Of a stretch of 64,000 nt of DNA, positions 9,385 to 18,313 are shown piece by piece. The DNA is from Devosia lacusdianchii. Lineage in GTDB: Bacteria; Pseudomonadota; Alphaproteobacteria; Rhizobiales; Devosiaceae. A program made the translations under genes and the position numbers. The stretch is from positions 1,736,001-1,800,000 of the forward strand of contig NZ_CP092483.1 in NCBI RefSeq assembly GCF_022429625.1, read 5' to 3'. The notes beneath the pieces were generated by a model. It was given only the letters and a program-made list of their open reading frames with translations, was not told the origin of the DNA and searched no databases. Numbering within the stretch: position 1 is the stretch's first letter; the number at the start of each line of letters is the position of its first letter.

Positions 9385-10083
9385 ATGCATGGCTTCATGG
9401 ATTCAAAGCTCATGGCCAAACTGCTGCGGCAAGGTTTGGCCGAGCGCGGCGTAGACTTGTCGCACAGCGACTGTCTTGAATTGGTGGCACGCCAGTTTGG
9501 CGTGGCCAACTGGAACATCCTGAGCGCAAGGATAGAAGCTGGCGCAAGCGCATCTGATGGCGAGGTGCCAAGAGGCTGGATCAGAACCGGCAACAACGCG
9601 AAATTCTACCGGACTGGCCTCGATGCATCCCTCGACGCGGCCTGGGTCGAGAGCAAGCCGGAACTCGTGGACACGATCGGCCATGGTGACTTCTGCACCC
9701 TGATGCAGACCGTCGACGCCGCGGCATATCGTGCACGCAGCGTGCGAGTTAGCAGTCAGTTGCGCGCTCTCGGCGTCGATGGCGGCGTGACGATCTGGTT
9801 TCGCATCGATGGCCCGGACGGTTCGCTGCGCTTCGAGAATTTGGAGCATAGCGAAGCCGATGGCCCGATCTCTGGCACGACGGACTGGACAGAACGAAAC
9901 ATCGTCCTGGACGTACCCGACGAGGCCAAGACCCTGAATTACGGCTTCTACCTAAAGGGCAATGGCAAGGGTTGGGCTCGCGGTTTTCACCTTGAGGCCG
10001 TCGATTCCAGGGTAGTCCCCAATACCAAGAATGGCGGCGTGTTGGCGCTGCCGACCAATCTCGGCTTCGTAGAACTGCGATAG
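9385..10083 (+). CDS. Two-domain unknown: short glyoxalase-associated N-terminus plus beta-sandwich C-terminus
   Basis: I do not recognise a named function. The 232 residues contain two parts. Residues about 5-55 (KLMAKLLRQGLAERGVDLSHSDCLELVARQFG..NWN) match the short helical domain seen at the end of proteins annotated as glyoxalase superfamily. Residues about 70-220 look like a carbohydrate-binding-like beta sandwich found attached to many transcriptional regulators (GTTDW followed by a VLDVPDEA strand). No signal peptide is visible, so it is probably cytoplasmic. It stands alone, divergent from cls and convergent with cysK. Confidence 0.7.
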   Translation: MHGFMDSKLMAKLLRQGLAERGVDLSHSDCLELVARQFGVANWNILSARIEAGASASDGEVPRGWIRTGNNAKFYRTGLDASLDAAWVESKPELVDTIGHGDFCTLMQTVDAAAYRARSVRVSSQLRALGVDGGVTIWFRIDGPDGSLRFENLEHSEADGPISGTTDWTERNIVLDVPDEAKTLNYGFYLKGNGKGWARGFHLEAVDSRVVPNTKNGGVLALPTNLGFVELR

Positions 10084-10099
10084 GTGGAGCGAGCCGGTC

Positions 10100-11149
10100 T
10101 CAGACCGGCTCCGGCTCGATAATCCCAGAGATATCGATCGGCGAGCGGCCTTCCATCCACTTCGGCACCGGCAGCCCCTTGGCATGCAGGAACTCCGGAT
10201 TGAATATCTTGCTGGCATAGCGGTTGCCGTAGTCGCAAAGCACCGTGACGATGGTCTTGCCCGGGCCCAGGTCGCGCGCCATGCGCACGGCTCCGGCAAT
10301 GTTGATGGCGCTTGAGCCGCCCAGGCACAGTCCCTCATGCTCCAGCAGGTCGAAGATGTAGGGCAGGGCCTCGGCGTCGGAGATCTGGTAGGGATTGTCG
10401 ATCTTGAGCCCTTCGAGGTTTGCCGTGATGCGCCCCTGGCCGATGCCCTCGGTGATCGAATTGCCCGACGATTTGAGTTCGCCATTGGCAAAATAGTTGT
10501 AGAGCGCCGCACCCTCAGGGTCGGCGAGGCCGATCTTGATATCGGGGTTGCGCGACCGCAGTGCCTCTGCCACCCCGGCTAGCGTACCGCCCGAGCCGAC
10601 CGAGCAAATGAAACCATCAATCCTGCCGCCAGTCTGCTGCCAGATTTCTGGTCCCGTGGTTTCGATATGGGCGCGCCGGTTGGAGGTGTTGTCGAACTGG
10701 TTGGCCCAGACGGCGCCGCCCGGCAGTTCGCGGGCCAGCTTCTCGGCGAGTCGGCCTGAAATCTTGATGTAGTTATTCGGGTTCTTGTACGGCTTGGCCG
10801 GGACCTCGATCAGCTCGGCGCCATAAAGCCGTAGCGCGTCCTTCTTTTCCTGGCTTTGCGTATCGGGGATGACGATCACCGATTTGAAGCCCAGCGAATT
10901 GGCCACCAGCGTCAGCCCGATGCCGGTATTGCCCGCCGTGCCCTCAACGATCGTTCCGCCGGGCTTCAGCGCGCCGGATTTGACCGCGTCGTGGATGATG
11001 AACAGCGCTGCCCGATCCTTCACCGATTGCCCGGGATTGAGGAACTCCGCCTTGCCCCAGATGTCGCATCCCGTCAGTTCGGAGACGCGGTTGAGGCGGA
11101 TAAGCGGCGTATTGCCGATAGCGGAGATGAGGTCTTCGTGCTTGGCCAT
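10100..11149 (-). CDS. cysK: Cysteine synthase A
   Basis: This is a PLP-dependent O-acetylserine sulfhydrylase making cysteine, 349 residues. The PLP lysine lies in NPGQSVKDRAA near residue 44, the phosphate-cup glycines in SVGSGGTLAGVAEAL near 190, and the substrate loop reads EGTAGNTGIG near 70. Classical CysK has TSGNT there, so this belongs to the GTAGNT subgroup of the family. The C-terminal 30-40 residues are longer than in enteric CysK. It is a single gene downstream of photolyase with about 150 nt between them. Confidence 0.88.
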   Translation of the reverse strand: MAKHEDLISAIGNTPLIRLNRVSELTGCDIWGKAEFLNPGQSVKDRAALFIIHDAVKSGALKPGGTIVEGTAGNTGIGLTLVANSLGFKSVIVIPDTQSQEKKDALRLYGAELIEVPAKPYKNPNNYIKISGRLAEKLARELPGGAVWANQFDNTSNRRAHIETTGPEIWQQTGGRIDGFICSVGSGGTLAGVAEALRSRNPDIKIGLADPEGAALYNYFANGELKSSGNSITEGIGQGRITANLEGLKIDNPYQISDAEALPYIFDLLEHEGLCLGGSSAINIAGAVRMARDLGPGKTIVTVLCDYGNRYASKIFNPEFLHAKGLPVPKWMEGRSPIDISGIIEPEPV

Positions 11150-11301
11150 GGATCGATCTGCAAGGGCTGTGAGGGACTTATGGTAGGTGTGCGCACCCGC
11201 CGCCGCAAGCCGCTACCGGCCATCCCGGCACGGCTTTTCCCGGTTGGCAGGGCCAGCGCAACGCCTGTGCGCCAGCAGCCGAACGCCGGAATTTCATTCC
11301 G

Positions 11302-12708
11302 TCAGAGCACCGATGCTGCATCCAGCGCACGGGATCGTGACGCCTTGAGGTCGACAATCGGCAGGGGATAGGTCTCGCCCAACACGACATCGGCGTCAGC
11401 CAACACCTCTTTAGGTGCGTCGGCGGGCTTGTGTATCCAGGCACTCGGCAGCTTCGCCAGCTCCGGAACCCATCGGCGCACATAGTCGCCGTCCGCGTCG
11501 AACCTTTCTCCCTGCGTCACCGGGTTGAAGATACGGAAATAAGGAGCGGCATCGAGCCCGCAACCGGCCACCCATTGCCAGCTTGCCGGGTTGTTCGCCA
11601 CGTCGGCATCGACCAGGCAATCCCAGAACCATTCTTCGCCTTTACGCCAGTCGATCAGCAGGTTCTTGGTCAGCAGGGACGCAACCAGCATGCGCACCCG
11701 GTTCTGCATATACCCGGTCTCCCACAGCTCCCGCATACCAGCATCGATAATGGGTAGGCCGGTCCGCCCATGTTGCCAGGCCTCCAGGTCCTTCTCCGAT
11801 GCCCGCCAGTTTATGCCCGCATACTTTGGCTGCATCGGCTCGGTAGTTATATCCGGCCTGTGGTAGAGCTGGTGATGGCTGAAGTCGCGCCAGGCCAGTT
11901 CGGACAGGAATTTGTCGATTGCCGGCTGCAGTTGATGATTGCCATGGGCGACGGCCATGGATGTGTGCCAGACCTGCCGCGCGCTGATCTCGCCAAAGCG
12001 CAGATGCGGCGACAAGCGCGACGTCGCTTCGCGCGCCGGAAAATCCCGGCCTGCTGGATAATTCTCCACCTGATCGTCGAGAAAGTCCGCCAAAGCCTGG
12101 CGCGCGGCCGCCTCGCCGACGGACCAATGCTGCGCCAGCTTCGCCGCCCATTTCGGCTCGATGTAGGCATCGTCTACGGCACGGGGATCGCGGCTTTCAC
12201 CCGCCGCTGGGCGGTGCTTGGGCGTGGCAATGTCGTGGGTCTTGAGGGTTTTCCAGAATGGGGTGAACACCGAATAGGGCTTGCCCTGACCCGTCTGGAT
12301 ATCCCAGGGCTCGACCAGCACATTGCCCTCGAACGAGGCTGCGCTGATGCCACGCTCTCGTAGCCCCTCCTTGATCGCTTGATCGATCGCCCGCTCGCCC
12401 GGCGCGTAACGCCTGTTCCAGTAGACCGCTCCGGCATGGAGTTCCGCGACCAGGGCATCGACGACTTCGCGGCTGTTGCCTCGGCGCACGATCAACTCGA
12501 CGCCAAGCTCGGCCAGCGACCTGTTCAATGCGACGAGGCTCTGGTGCAACCACCAGCGGGCGGCGCCTCCAGGGGGACGCACACCGGCCGTTCCCTCGTG
12601 GATGTAGAGCGCAATGACGCGCCCGCCTTCGCGCATTGCTGCGGTCAGCGCTGGGTTGTCGGCAATCCGCAGGTCATTGCGCAGCCAGACGATCGTCGTT
12701 CGAACCAT
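11302..12708 (-). CDS. phr: Deoxyribodipyrimidine photolyase
   Basis: This is a cyclobutane-dimer DNA photolyase carrying FAD. The start at 12708 gives MVRTTIVWLRNDLRIADNPAL, the classic photolyase N-terminus, with GGAGGG 7 nt upstream; the frame is open to 12753. The length is 468 residues, normal. The FAD-binding core is visible as WRDFSHHQLYHRP, WQHGRTGLPIIDAGMREL, and the stretch with NRVRMLVASLLTKNLLIDWR near residue 350, then NNPASWQWVAGCG near 385. It follows the START-like gene on the same strand with about 46 nt between. Confidence 0.95.
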   Translation of the reverse strand: MVRTTIVWLRNDLRIADNPALTAAMREGGRVIALYIHEGTAGVRPPGGAARWWLHQSLVALNRSLAELGVELIVRRGNSREVVDALVAELHAGAVYWNRRYAPGERAIDQAIKEGLRERGISAASFEGNVLVEPWDIQTGQGKPYSVFTPFWKTLKTHDIATPKHRPAAGESRDPRAVDDAYIEPKWAAKLAQHWSVGEAAARQALADFLDDQVENYPAGRDFPAREATSRLSPHLRFGEISARQVWHTSMAVAHGNHQLQPAIDKFLSELAWRDFSHHQLYHRPDITTEPMQPKYAGINWRASEKDLEAWQHGRTGLPIIDAGMRELWETGYMQNRVRMLVASLLTKNLLIDWRKGEEWFWDCLVDADVANNPASWQWVAGCGLDAAPYFRIFNPVTQGERFDADGDYVRRWVPELAKLPSAWIHKPADAPKEVLADADVVLGETYPLPIVDLKASRSRALDAASVL

Positions 12709-12754
12709 GGAGCCCTCCGCTCCAAATACGCCCGGAGCGCGCAAATGGTTCAAA

Positions 12755-13210
12755 CTATTCCATCACCTCGGCCAGATGCTCCAGTGCGGCGCTCCACGCC
12801 TCGATGGAGAAAATGCGCGATTCCGGATCGGCATGAGCCAGGCCCCGCTCGGTGATGGTAATCTGGGTCTGGTCGTCGCCGATCGCCTTGAATGCAATTT
12901 CAAGCACGAAGATCAGGTCATCGCCATCGTCCTCGTCATCCTTGTGCACCCAGGACATGACGAGCTTCTCGTTTTCGACGAACTGCAGGATTTCGCCGCT
13001 GACCGTATGATCCTCCGGATCTTCGTCGTCACCGAACGTGGTGAACTTGTATTCGCCACCTTCGAAGGCATCGAGTTCGGCCTCGTCGGCCTGCCACTGC
13101 TCGATCAGCGCCGGATCGGTCCAGGCGGAGAACACATCGGCGATATTGGCGTCGATGGTGCGCGTCAGGGTGATCTGGCTTTCGCTGTCGATGTCCATGC
13201 CGTTGCTCAT
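12755..13210 (-). CDS. START/AHSA1-like domain protein
   Basis: This is a 151-residue SRPBCC-fold protein of the activator-of-Hsp90-ATPase-like (AHSA1) group. The pattern LTRTIDANIADVFSAWTDPALIEQW near the N-terminus and ITITERGLAH near residue 117 are typical. The middle is strongly acidic (DDEDDGDD). The family binds hydrophobic ligands; its substrate cannot be read from sequence. It overlaps the stop of the MFS gene by 4 nt (ATGA), so the two are translationally coupled. Confidence 0.82.
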   Translation of the reverse strand: MSNGMDIDSESQITLTRTIDANIADVFSAWTDPALIEQWQADEAELDAFEGGEYKFTTFGDDEDPEDHTVSGEILQFVENEKLVMSWVHKDDEDDGDDLIFVLEIAFKAIGDDQTQITITERGLAHADPESRIFSIEAWSAALEHLAEVME

Positions 13211-14430
13211 GCTGGTACCTTTTCGGTTGGATGCAGTTCGTCGGTCCTGGGCAGGAAGATGGTGAGGAACCCGAGAACCGGCAGGAAAGCGCAGATGCTG
13301 AAGATACTGACGATGCCGATCTGGTCGGCGAGCGCGCCCATACCCGCCGCGCCAATGGCACCGATGCCAAAAGCAAAGCCGAACACGAAGCCGGCAATCA
13401 TGCCAACCTTACCGGGCACCAGCTCCTGCGCATAGACGACGATAGCCGAGAATGCGGACGACAGGATCAATCCGACCATCACGCTGGCCGCAGCGGTACC
13501 CAACAGGTCTAGATACGGCAGGAGCAGCGTGAAGGGCAGGGCGCCAAGGATGGAAGCCCAGATGACGCTCAATCGTCCGAACCGGTCGGCCACCGGGCCG
13601 CCGAGGAGCGTGCCGGCCGCGATAGCGCCCAGGAACAGGAACAGATAGAACTGCGCGTCGCGCGCCGAGAGATCGAATTTCTCGATCAGGAAGAAGCTGT
13701 AATAGCTCTTGAGCGTCTCGATATAGATAAACTTGCTCAGCAGCAGCGCGCCGATCACAGCGAATGCGATGGTCAAGCGCCGCCGGGAGAGATTCGGTTT
13801 GTCGCTCACCCGCTTGGGCTGCGACGCCAACTGCCGCTGGTGGGCGGCATACCACCGCCCGACATAGCTCAGCAGCATGACGCCCAGTAACGCCGCCAGG
13901 ACGAACCAGGCAATGCTGCTCTGCCCCAGCGGCAGCAGGATCATGGCTGCGGCCAGCGGGCCCAGGGCGGTACCGATATTACCGCCGAACTGGAACATCG
14001 ACTGTGCCAGCCCGAACTTGCCGCCCGAGGCCAGCCGCGCCAGACGCGACGCCTCGGGATGGAACAGGGCCGACCCGGTGCCCATCACGACCGAGGCCAG
14101 CATGAGCAGCCAAAACCCATTGGCTGTGGCCAACATCAGCACGCCAACCGCCACGATGCTCATCGATAGCGCCAGCCAGTAGGGCTTGGGCTTGAGGTCG
14201 CCATAGAGACCGAAAGCCGGCTGCAGCAGGCATGCCGTAATCTGCTGCGCCAGCACCAGCAGGCCGATCTGCGTGTAGCTGAGGTTGTAGATGTCCTTGA
14301 GCAGCGGGAAGAGCGCCGGCAACAGGAACTGCGTGAGGTCGTTGAGCAGGTGCGCCCCGCTGACGGCCAGGATGACATTCAGGGATGTGCGCTGCGCGGC
14401 CGGGGCGGCCGCGCCGGGAAGGGCGTCCAT
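13207..14430 (-). CDS. fsr: MFS exporter, fosmidomycin-resistance (Fsr) type
   Basis: This is a 12-segment major-facilitator exporter, 407 residues. The N-terminal GAHLLNDLTQFLLPALFPLLKD stretch and the HPEASRLARLAS stretch near residue 133 are typical of the Fsr family, which exports fosmidomycin and probably other small anions. The cytoplasmic loop between segments 6 and 7 is short (about 200-220, rich in basic residues). It is the first gene of a unit MFS-AHSA1-phr on the minus strand, downstream of tRNA-Asn. Confidence 0.87.
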   Translation of the reverse strand: MDALPGAAAPAAQRTSLNVILAVSGAHLLNDLTQFLLPALFPLLKDIYNLSYTQIGLLVLAQQITACLLQPAFGLYGDLKPKPYWLALSMSIVAVGVLMLATANGFWLLMLASVVMGTGSALFHPEASRLARLASGGKFGLAQSMFQFGGNIGTALGPLAAAMILLPLGQSSIAWFVLAALLGVMLLSYVGRWYAAHQRQLASQPKRVSDKPNLSRRRLTIAFAVIGALLLSKFIYIETLKSYYSFFLIEKFDLSARDAQFYLFLFLGAIAAGTLLGGPVADRFGRLSVIWASILGALPFTLLLPYLDLLGTAAASVMVGLILSSAFSAIVVYAQELVPGKVGMIAGFVFGFAFGIGAIGAAGMGALADQIGIVSIFSICAFLPVLGFLTIFLPRTDELHPTEKVPA

Positions 14431-14535
14431 GAAGAGAGGAGTCCAAAGCTCGAAATATGCGAACCCGTACGAGCGCCGATTGGCGCTGGCAGTGCCAGGT
14501 TATGCGGGAATGGGGCTCAAAACGAGCGCTACGAA

Positions 14536-14610
14536 TGGCTCCGCGGGTAGGATTCGAACCTACGACCAATCGGTTAACAGCCGATTGCTCTACCACTGAG
14601 CTACCGCGGA
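14536..14610 (-). tRNA. tRNA-Asn (anticodon GTT)
   Basis: The minus strand folds into a full cloverleaf: acceptor stem TCCGCGG pairing with CCGCGGA, D arm GCTC-AGTGGTA-GAGC, anticodon stem AATCGG with loop CTGTTAA (anticodon GTT), and TTCGAATC T arm. CCA is encoded in the gene at the 3' end. The length is 75 nt. Confidence 0.95.
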
Positions 14611-14701
14611 ATACCTTCGTCAGACCTTCTTGCGAAGGCGAGGTCCATGTAGCGAACTTGATTTGCTTTGCCAAGCCCCAAATCTCCCGCGTGTGAATAA
14701 G

Positions 14702-15328
14702 TCACGACAGTGGACGGGTAGACCGGGCGCGCCGCTCAAGTGCGATCACGTCTTCAATGGTGTTGACGTTGTGAAACGGATTGTCCGTCTGGTCCCCCGA
14801 CCAGTCGACGGCCTCGGCACCGAGCAGCCTTTGCAGAGCCTTAAGGCTTGCCGGCGGGGCAGGGGCCGCCATGCGTTCGGGCAGATCGGCGATTGCCTCT
14901 ATCCGCCATGCCGCATTGGGCGGATAGAAGTCGTCCTTCCACGCCGCATAGCTGGCTGGGGCTTGCGCCAGCGGTGCTACCATCCGCGCCACGAAATCAG
15001 TAGGCAGGAACGGCGTGTCCACCGCGACGGACACCAGCTCGCCGCGCACAACACCGCGCCGCCGCAGCGCAGTCACTGCAGCGGCGAGCCCGGCGAGTGG
15101 CCCGGCGCACGGAACGGGGAGATCCGGCACGGCTTCCGCGCCCTCCGGCAGGTCGGATATCGCCGAATGCGGTCCGCTCGATACCATCAGCGGGTCTGCG
15201 ACTGGCCCCAGTGCTGCCGAGACCCGGTCTATCAGTCGCAAGCCGCCAATACGCAGCGAGCCCTTGCGAACGCCACCCAGGCGCTGCCCCTGCCCACCCG
15301 CAATGATCACCGCGTGGACCAGGCTCAT
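14702..15328 (-). CDS. mobA: Molybdenum cofactor guanylyltransferase
   Basis: This enzyme joins GMP to molybdopterin to form the guanine-dinucleotide cofactor used by DMSO-reductase-type enzymes. It has 208 residues, slightly long for MobA. The nucleotide-binding start reads IIAGGQGQRLGG with a nearby Lys (GVRKG), the CAGPLAGL loop is near residue 73, and VAVDTPFLP near 98 carries the metal-binding Asp. It overlaps the upstream benE stop by 4 nt (ATGA), so it is translationally coupled to a transporter gene. Confidence 0.85.
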   Translation of the reverse strand: MSLVHAVIIAGGQGQRLGGVRKGSLRIGGLRLIDRVSAALGPVADPLMVSSGPHSAISDLPEGAEAVPDLPVPCAGPLAGLAAAVTALRRRGVVRGELVSVAVDTPFLPTDFVARMVAPLAQAPASYAAWKDDFYPPNAAWRIEAIADLPERMAAPAPPASLKALQRLLGAEAVDWSGDQTDNPFHNVNTIEDVIALERRARSTRPLS

Positions 15329-16536
15329 TGCCCCTCGATATCGGGTGCGCGCGGGATACCCCAGCGCAACAGGACCAGCATGGCGATTCCTCCTACCAGC
15401 CCCCAGAACGGCGCGCCGACGCCGATGATCGTGATTCCCGAGGCCGTGGTGACAAAGGTGAAGATCGCTGGCAGCCGTGTTTCCTCCACCACCAGCGCCC
15501 CCGAAAGCGCTGCGGCAAGGCTGGAGAGCAGCGCCAGGCCGGCGACGGCCTGGATCAGTAGCGGCGGCGATGCCGCAATGAACGCTGCCGCCAAGCTCGC
15601 GGCCGGTGCCAGCAGCAGATAGACGACGCCGGCCGAGATCGGCGCCGGCCAGCGTTTGCTCTTTTCGGGATGCGCCTCGGGTCCGGCGCAGATCGCCGCG
15701 GTGATTGCCGCCAGGTTGCTGGTATGCCCGCCAAAGAATGCCGTGACGGCGCTGGCAATGCCGGTGATGACGAAGAGCGGTGCCGGAGGCAGCTCAAAGC
15801 CATTGGCCTTCATCACCGCGAGGCCCGGCAGGTTCTGCGATGCCATTGTCACCACATAGAGCGGCAGGCCGATGCGGATGATCGCATCAAGGGTGAAGAC
15901 CGGCATTACCGGCACAAAGACCGGCCAACTGCCGTCCAGCGCGCCCGGCTCCAGATGCGTTGTGGTGGCCAGCAGAATGCCCGTCACCACCACCGCGATC
16001 GGCACCGCATAGCGCCGCGCAAACCGCAAGCCGATGACCCAGGCGAGCAGAATGGGCAGCGCCAGGGCCGGCATGGCTGCCACTGCGTTGATCGGCGCCA
16101 GGCAGAGCGTCAACAGCATGCCCGCCAGCATGGCATTGGCGATCGGCGCTGGAATCGCGGCCATCAGCCGGGCAAGAGGCCTGATCAATCCCGTCAGCAC
16201 GATCAGCCCCGCGGCCACAAGGAACGCCCCCGCGACCGCGGGGAAGCCGCCGACCGGCTCACCAACCGTCAGGATGAACGCGACACCAGGCGTCGACCAG
16301 GCAAAACTCACCGGCACCCGAACACGCGCGCTCACCACGATGTTGAGAATGCCAATGGCGATGCACACCGACATGAGGCCCGAACCGGCCTGCTGCGGTG
16401 AGGCGCCGGTCGCCGTCAGTGCGGCCAGCACCAGCGTAAACGTGCTGGCATAGCCAACGACCGCCGCAAGCGCACCCGCCATGATCGGCTGAAAATACTC
16501 GCGCTGCCCCGGCGCGGCGGACAAGGCTTGTGCCAA
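15325..16536 (-). CDS. benE: BenE-family benzoate/proton symporter-like transporter
   Basis: This is an inner-membrane carrier of the benzoate:H+ symporter (BenE) family, 403 residues with about 12 hydrophobic segments. The stretches VPVSFAWSTPGVAFIL near 73 and MASQNLPGLAVMKANGF near 230 are family hallmarks. No benzoate-degradation genes are in the window, so the real substrate is open. Its stop overlaps the mobA start. Confidence 0.87.
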   Translation of the reverse strand: MAQALSAAPGQREYFQPIMAGALAAVVGYASTFTLVLAALTATGASPQQAGSGLMSVCIAIGILNIVVSARVRVPVSFAWSTPGVAFILTVGEPVGGFPAVAGAFLVAAGLIVLTGLIRPLARLMAAIPAPIANAMLAGMLLTLCLAPINAVAAMPALALPILLAWVIGLRFARRYAVPIAVVVTGILLATTTHLEPGALDGSWPVFVPVMPVFTLDAIIRIGLPLYVVTMASQNLPGLAVMKANGFELPPAPLFVITGIASAVTAFFGGHTSNLAAITAAICAGPEAHPEKSKRWPAPISAGVVYLLLAPAASLAAAFIAASPPLLIQAVAGLALLSSLAAALSGALVVEETRLPAIFTFVTTASGITIIGVGAPFWGLVGGIAMLVLLRWGIPRAPDIEGQ

Positions 16537-16720
16537 GACGATTCCCCCTGATGCGAGCGCAGACTATGCAAGCCCGGGGTCGGGGTGAAGCGCAAAAGCC
16601 GCCTCGGCCGCCCCGGCGTCGACCGCCCCGTCGGCGCGTCGTCATAATTCAGAAAATTCACCGTCGATTAGGGAGGGTCTTGCATAAGCAATGTCCGTCC
16701 AATAGTTACTGCGGACGTGA

Positions 16721-16794
16721 GGCCACGTGGCGGAGTGGTGACGCAGCGGATTGCAAATCCGCGTACTCCGGTTCAATTCCGGACGTGGCCTCCA
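16721..16794 (+). tRNA. tRNA-Cys (anticodon GCA)
   Basis: A full cloverleaf is visible: acceptor stem GGCCACG pairing with CGTGGCC, anticodon stem GCGGA-TTGCAAA-TCCGC with anticodon GCA, T arm with GGTTCAATTCC. The CCA end is encoded. The length is 74 nt. A small GC hairpin about 37 nt downstream may end the transcript. Confidence 0.95.
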
Positions 16795-16830
16795 ATGATT
16801 TCACCCACAAATTCATATGATTACCACCAG

Positions 16831-16848
16831 CCGCCCGCTGTGGGGCGG
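16831..16848 (+). terminator. Hairpin after tRNA-Cys
   Basis: CCGCCC (16831-16836) pairs with GGGCGG (16843-16848) around a GCTGTG loop, followed by TCTTGTCGTTT. It is a plausible intrinsic terminator for the tRNA-Cys transcript. Confidence 0.5.
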
Positions 16849-17006
16849 TCTTGTCGTTTGCTCACTTTCTGTATTTTCAAGCCTCGTCTCGTCCAGCGAT
16901 GACGAGCAAGCGACCCCGCGATCACTAACACCGGACTACTGGGCAACCATGTCTGCCGGGAGCCGTTCTCGATTTGGGCGGTAAGCCCCAGAAAGAGGAG
17001 AAGCCT

Positions 17007-17333
17007 ATGTCCAGAACCATACTTTCAGCATCCGTTGCTGTGCTGATGCTCAGCCTGTCCCCGGCCGTTTTCGCGCAGGAAATGACGCTCATGGGCACGC
17101 CGGTGCCCGCCGATCAGGTCGAGCGTATTCAGGCGCAGTGCGACACGCTCGCGGCCGAAACCGGCATGGGCGCGGGAACCAGCACCGATACTTCCAGCCC
17201 CGAAAGCGACGATACCGAGGCCAGCCCGTCAGGTGACGCGGGTGGAGGCGAGGTCGACTTTGCAACCCTGGATATGGCCACGATCACGATTGAGGCCTGT
17301 CGCGACGGCGGCTTTACGCCAGCGGCAAACTAG
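17007..17333 (+). CDS. Small exported protein of unknown function
   Basis: This is a 109-residue protein that I do not recognise. The ATG at 17007 is preceded by AGAGGAG at a good distance. Residues 1-22 form a clear signal peptide ending in AVFA-Q. The mature part has a short region with two cysteines (QAQCDTLAAE and IEACRDGGF) around a low-complexity Ser/Thr/Asp/Gly linker (about residues 52-80). It is probably periplasmic, with the two cysteines possibly disulfide-bonded. It lies between tRNA-Cys and pcm. Confidence 0.65.
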   Translation: MSRTILSASVAVLMLSLSPAVFAQEMTLMGTPVPADQVERIQAQCDTLAAETGMGAGTSTDTSSPESDDTEASPSGDAGGGEVDFATLDMATITIEACRDGGFTPAAN

Positions 17334-17520
17334 AAGGGCTGGCGCCTCGACAGCTTTGCCGGGGCGCCTCACCTTCGGGGCCTCTTGCCCCTCTCTGGCC
17401 GCTGACATATGAGCTATGCGCAGCTCTTTTTGTCGCGGCACACCAAGCCGTCTTGCCAAATGCACGCCGCCGAGGATATTCACGTCCAGCATATGGTCGC
17501 ACGAGGGCGGGCTGACGGAC

Positions 17521-18177
17521 ATGACCGATTTTGAGCGTTCGCGCGAGCACATGGTAGATAACCAGCTCCGCACGAGCGGTATCACCGACTGGCGTATTCT
17601 GGCGCGGATGAGCGAGGTTCCGCGTGAGCTCTTTGTCCCCGCGTCGCGCGCCGCCGTTGCCTATATCGACGAGGTGCAGTGGCTTGAGCAGGCCGGTTCC
17701 GGCCGTTTCATCGCGCCCCCCGCGACATTCGCCAAACTTCTCCAGCTTGCCGAGGTCACCGAAGCTGATGCCGTGCTCGATGTCGGGTCGGGCACCGGCT
17801 ACTCCGCGGCGATCATCGCTGGCCTTGCCGGGTCGGTTGTCGGCCTCGAGCAGAATGCGGCGCTGGCAAGCACGGCTCGCGATAATCTCTCGGCGCTCGG
17901 CCTGGCGGACGTGCGCATCGTTGCCGGCGATATCGGGCAGGTCGGCAAGGCTCAGTTCGACGTCATCCTCGTCGAGGGCGCGCTGGACACGGTTCCCGAT
18001 ACCTTCTTTGCGGCGCTCACGGATGGTGGGCGTCTGGTGGCTCTGATGCGTCGTGGCGCCGTCGCCGTGGCGAGCGTTTTCGTCAAGTCGGGCAAGGGCA
18101 TTGCAGCGCGTGACGAGTTCAACGCCTGGTTGCCGCCACTCCTGACCGTTAAGGCCGAGGAAGAGTTTGTATTTTAA
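17521..18177 (+). CDS. pcm: Protein-L-isoaspartate O-methyltransferase family protein
   Basis: This is an AdoMet-dependent methyltransferase family that repairs isoaspartyl residues, 218 residues from the ATG at 17521. The N-terminus (SREHMVDNQLRTSGITDWRIL, MSEVPRELFVP) and the AdoMet motif LDVGSGTGYSAAIIA near residue 80 are clear. This is the pcm-like form always found before tolC in Hyphomicrobiales, which differs from the second pcm usually sited between surE and nlpD; that copy is absent here. The C-terminal part is shorter and less typical than enteric Pcm, so true substrate repair is likely but not certain. Confidence 0.83.
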   Translation: MTDFERSREHMVDNQLRTSGITDWRILARMSEVPRELFVPASRAAVAYIDEVQWLEQAGSGRFIAPPATFAKLLQLAEVTEADAVLDVGSGTGYSAAIIAGLAGSVVGLEQNAALASTARDNLSALGLADVRIVAGDIGQVGKAQFDVILVEGALDTVPDTFFAALTDGGRLVALMRRGAVAVASVFVKSGKGIAARDEFNAWLPPLLTVKAEEEFVF

Positions 18178-18313
18178 AGTGTCGGTTGAGCGATCCGTGT
18201 TGCGTGCCGGGCACGCAACAAGATTAATCGCGCATCGGGCTTGGTTGGGATTGCGCTCGCAGGTTGTGTACCCCATGTGCGGCGCGTACTATTCTGGGGA
18301 CTGGAGGCGGGCC

